Positions 61,746 to 64,000 of a stretch of 64,000 nucleotides of DNA are shown piece by piece. Each line of letters starts with the position of its first letter. The first letter of the stretch is position 1. The notes beneath the pieces were generated by a model. The model was not told where the DNA came from. It worked only from the letters and a program-made list of their open reading frames with translations, and searched no databases. Source of the DNA: Salvator merianae (Eukaryota; Chordata; Lepidosauria; Squamata; Teiidae); NCBI GenBank assembly GCA_003586115.2, contig QVOM02000112.1, positions 49,324,143 through 49,388,142 of the forward strand, read 5' to 3'. Both the position numbers and the translations under genes were made by a program.

Positions 61746-61899
61746 TCTATACAGAAATAGAGACACAGAGGGAAAGGCAGAAATTTAAAAAGAATTTAGA
61801 GTTAAAATTAGAAATTGGGACATCTTTTGAAGGTCAAAGCCAAAAATCTAGCTTTTGCAAGAGTGATGTTGGCAGATGTGTCTTCCAGTAGAAGGTCAG

Positions 61900-63300
61900 C
61901 CAAGGTGGTATTAGAACGACTGGGTCATTGATTTAATATGGAATGGAGAAGCTCTTTATAGGCTTCAGCATAAATGTTACAGATCTGGAGGACATGTTTC
62001 ACTAATTCAATTACCCCATTATTACAGGGGCAGAGTCTTAGATTTAAGGAAAGTACCTCAAATCTTTCCTTCAGCATAATGTCGGGTAGAACATGAGAAC
62101 ATGTAGTCTTGCTTTTGTAAGGGCAATTCTGAGTTTGTTGGCCATTATATTTTTTAAGTAAGAAGGTGTCTGAAATGTGTAACAGAAGGAGAGACCAAGG
62201 GTTACAAGGGAGCAGGGGCCTATGGCTTTGCTAATTAACTCTTATGCTGTATTATTTCTTAATCTTTGCTTAATCAGCACAGTGGCTGACTTCAGGCCCA
62301 GTTGAAATAGAAAGTTGGGGCAGAGTCCAAGATGGGAAAGCATACAAGATACCATTTTTGACCACTTACTAGCATTGTTGTTGTGTGACAAATAAAGTAA
62401 TAGTTTGTTTGCATTTTTAAATACATAAATCTTAAACCAGAAATGTAGTGCTGGAAACCAAACTTGCAGACACAACTCCTCTAGTCGTGGGAATATCGTT
62501 TGTTAATAGAGCTTCCTTGGTGCCTAACTCCTCTAGTCGTGGGAATATCGTTTGTTAATAGAGCTTCCTTGGTGTGTCTAACTTGGAGGATGGAACTGGT
62601 ATACAAAGCTTTGATAAGAAGAAAGGTTTTCTAGTTTCCACCAAAGAATTGATCTAGAAACGCAATGAGGTTCATCAAGGCTGCATACAATTTCTCCATA
62701 TTGAGTCTAGTGTATTTCTCCACTAAGTGTACCAGGGTCAAGCAGTGGTCCCAGGTGGAGTGGCCATGTCTGAAAGCTGCTTGAACTGGAGATAGCAATT
62801 TGTTTGACTTCAAGTGATCCACTAGTTTGTCATTTAGAGATCTAGCATACAATTTCCTATAACAAAAGGCTTATTGGCCTGTAACTGGAAGGAATATTCT
62901 TCTTGCCTTTTATGAAAATGAGAACTCTATATTTCTGTTCCAACTTACTGGGATTTCACCTGATGAATTTTTTTCTGTGAACAAGACCACAAGCAGTAAT
63001 GCCCACCAATCCAAATTGTGTTTGATGAACTCAATTGGTATGTTATCCCACCCCTCAGCTTTGCCAAATTCAACTTTTTGGACCAATTTGTACATTTCAG
63101 AAGTGGTAAGAAGTTTCCAGCTGGGTAACTCTGGAGAGTTCTTGTCACTTTGGTCCTGCTCTAGGGAAGATCGATTGTCTTGTTCAGTAAAAATAGCTTT
63201 AGAATAGTCCTCCCAAGTGATAGCAGAAATGCACGGTATATGTGGAGAAAGAGTGGAATTTGCACCAGAAACTATTTTCTAAAACATTTTAGAGTCTTTC
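61900..63300 (-). mobile_element. Non-LTR LINE remnant, antisense (possibly R4/Dong-like)
   Basis: Minus-strand frames give G-K-A-E-G-W-D-N-I-P-I-E-F-I-K, then L-D-W-W-A-L-L-L-V-V-L-F-T at 62910-63095; S-S-Y-R-P-I-S-L-L near 62870-62900; and F-R-H-G-H-S-T-W-D-H-C-L-T-L at 62631-62852. These are reverse transcriptase blocks of a non-LTR element with a 'WWAP.L..LF' type signature. A C-P-C-N-N-G-V-I-E-L-V block near 61990-62025 may be its 3' ORF end. The clade is uncertain. The copy is broken by stops and a 52-bp tandem duplication. Confidence 0.55.
62474..62577. repeat. 52-bp tandem duplication
   Basis: The unit beginning AACTCCTCTAGTCGTGGGAA and ending TTCCTTGGTG(CCT/TGT) occurs at 62474-62525 and 62526-62577. 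The first 49 bases of the copies are identical, so the duplication is recent or recently homogenised. It lies inside the antisense LINE remnant. Confidence 0.92.
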
Positions 63301-63759
63301 TTGCGTGAAGCCATCACTATATTGTTCCACATCTCTAGATTTTTTATTTTTTATTTTTTTTTATTTTTTTGCAGTTAGCATGCAGCATTTATGAAACCAG
63401 GGTGCCTTGCCTTGAGATAGCAGAACATCCATCAATAACAATCCCTAATGCATATGCTTATGATTTACACTAAACTAGCTTCCCAAAGCTACCGGCAGGT
63501 CTATAGCCAGGCTGTTACCATGAGCAGATGGCAAGTACTTAATGAAGAAAATAACTGTGAAGAATAAACTGGAATCTATGTTTAAATGCATAAATACTGT
63601 ATCTTTCCAAACCTGTGAAGTATAGGACAGCTAAACAAGCTGTGAAAATCTTCCAACACTTCCTTCGCTGTCTTCTAACAGCCACAAAATTGGAAATGGA
63701 GGGAAGTGCAGGGAGTTTATATGATCATTTCTGTTTTAAGAAATCTATTTTTCTTGTCA

Positions 63760-63819
63760 GGATCATTTCATATTATAGACAGACTTCATATGAAGTCTGT
63801 CTATAATATGAAATTATCC
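63760..63819. repeat. 60-bp spacer-free palindrome
   Basis: The two 25-bp arms (63765-63789 and 63790-63814) are exact reverse complements with no spacer. After one mismatch (63764 against 63815) pairing continues for 4 more bases on each side (GGAT against ATCC). The centre is TTCAT|ATGAA. The sequence can form a cruciform on DNA or a hairpin in the KDM6A pre-mRNA. It may be natural or a fold-back assembly artefact. Confidence 0.95.
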
Positions 63820-64000
63820 CAGTGATAATTATACATATTTGAAATAGCCCAGGCAGCTCTATTTCTTCATAATACATGTATCCAAAACAAAACAAAACAA
63901 AAAGCGTTGTGAGCAACCTGAATTGGAGCCTAGATGCAGCACTGATTTGGACAAGGGCCAGTAAACTGAGGATGAATGGACAAGATTGAGGCAGCCTCCA

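Larger units (their letters stand above)
58191..64000 (+). other. KDM6A: KDM6A intron 4 (5' part)
   Basis: At least 5,810 bp, open at the window edge. It starts GTCTGTACAG. No further exon with UTX similarity was found. Stretches 58191-60715, 60870-61540 and 63310-63755 show only AT-rich intron sequence with no recognisable element. The stretch 63340-63372 is T/A low complexity. Confidence 0.85.

Overview
This window is vertebrate nuclear DNA, most likely from a squamate reptile (a lizard in the broad sense; the species cannot be fixed from the sequence). The evidence is an AT-rich intron background and a mixed load of repeats: RTE-BovB, L2, CR1/L3-like and L1 LINEs, a Penelope-like element, tRNA-derived SINEs, and hAT, Tc1, Tigger and Harbinger DNA transposons. 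Bird or mammal introns would not be expected to carry this mix.

The only protein-coding gene I can support is KDM6A (UTX), the H3K27 demethylase, on the + strand. The window opens on the last 11 bases of coding exon 1 (1-11). It then holds exon 2 (317-380, 64 bp), exon 3 (41272-41380, 109 bp) and exon 4 (58141-58190, 50 bp). The three complete exons are bounded by AG and GT and stay in one frame (phases 2, 0, 1, 0). They encode the segment leading into and starting the N-terminal TPR array. The first ~700 bases are a CpG island. Everything else is intron: intron 1 (305 bp), intron 2 (40,891 bp), intron 3 (16,760 bp) and at least 5.8 kb of intron 4.

Intron 2 carries L2 copies, a complete but dead Tc1 transposon (8944-10517), two RTE-BovB fragments in opposite orientations, a TTA-flanked Harbinger-like MITE (26097-26598), an unidentified block with open frames (29410-30275), and an L1 with a CpG-rich hAT element inserted in it (36790-39490). 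It also contains a 96-bp exact duplication around a single N at 26021, which looks like an assembly join. Intron 3 carries a Tigger transposon with a decayed transposase (42626-44280), a hAT MITE with a perfect 8-bp target duplication (44670-45008), a CR1/L3-like LINE (47790-49990) interrupted by another hAT MITE, a possible DIRS-like remnant, a Penelope-like fragment, L2 pieces and a second Tigger-type element (55454-57002). Intron 4 carries L2 and CR1-like scraps, an antisense non-LTR LINE remnant, and a 60-bp spacer-free, near-perfect palindrome at 63760-63819.

I see no operon, RNA gene, CRISPR array or previously undescribed multi-gene system. The most interesting items are the palindrome, the unidentified block at 29410-30275, the assembly duplication at the N, and several transposon families defined here by their termini and target duplications.
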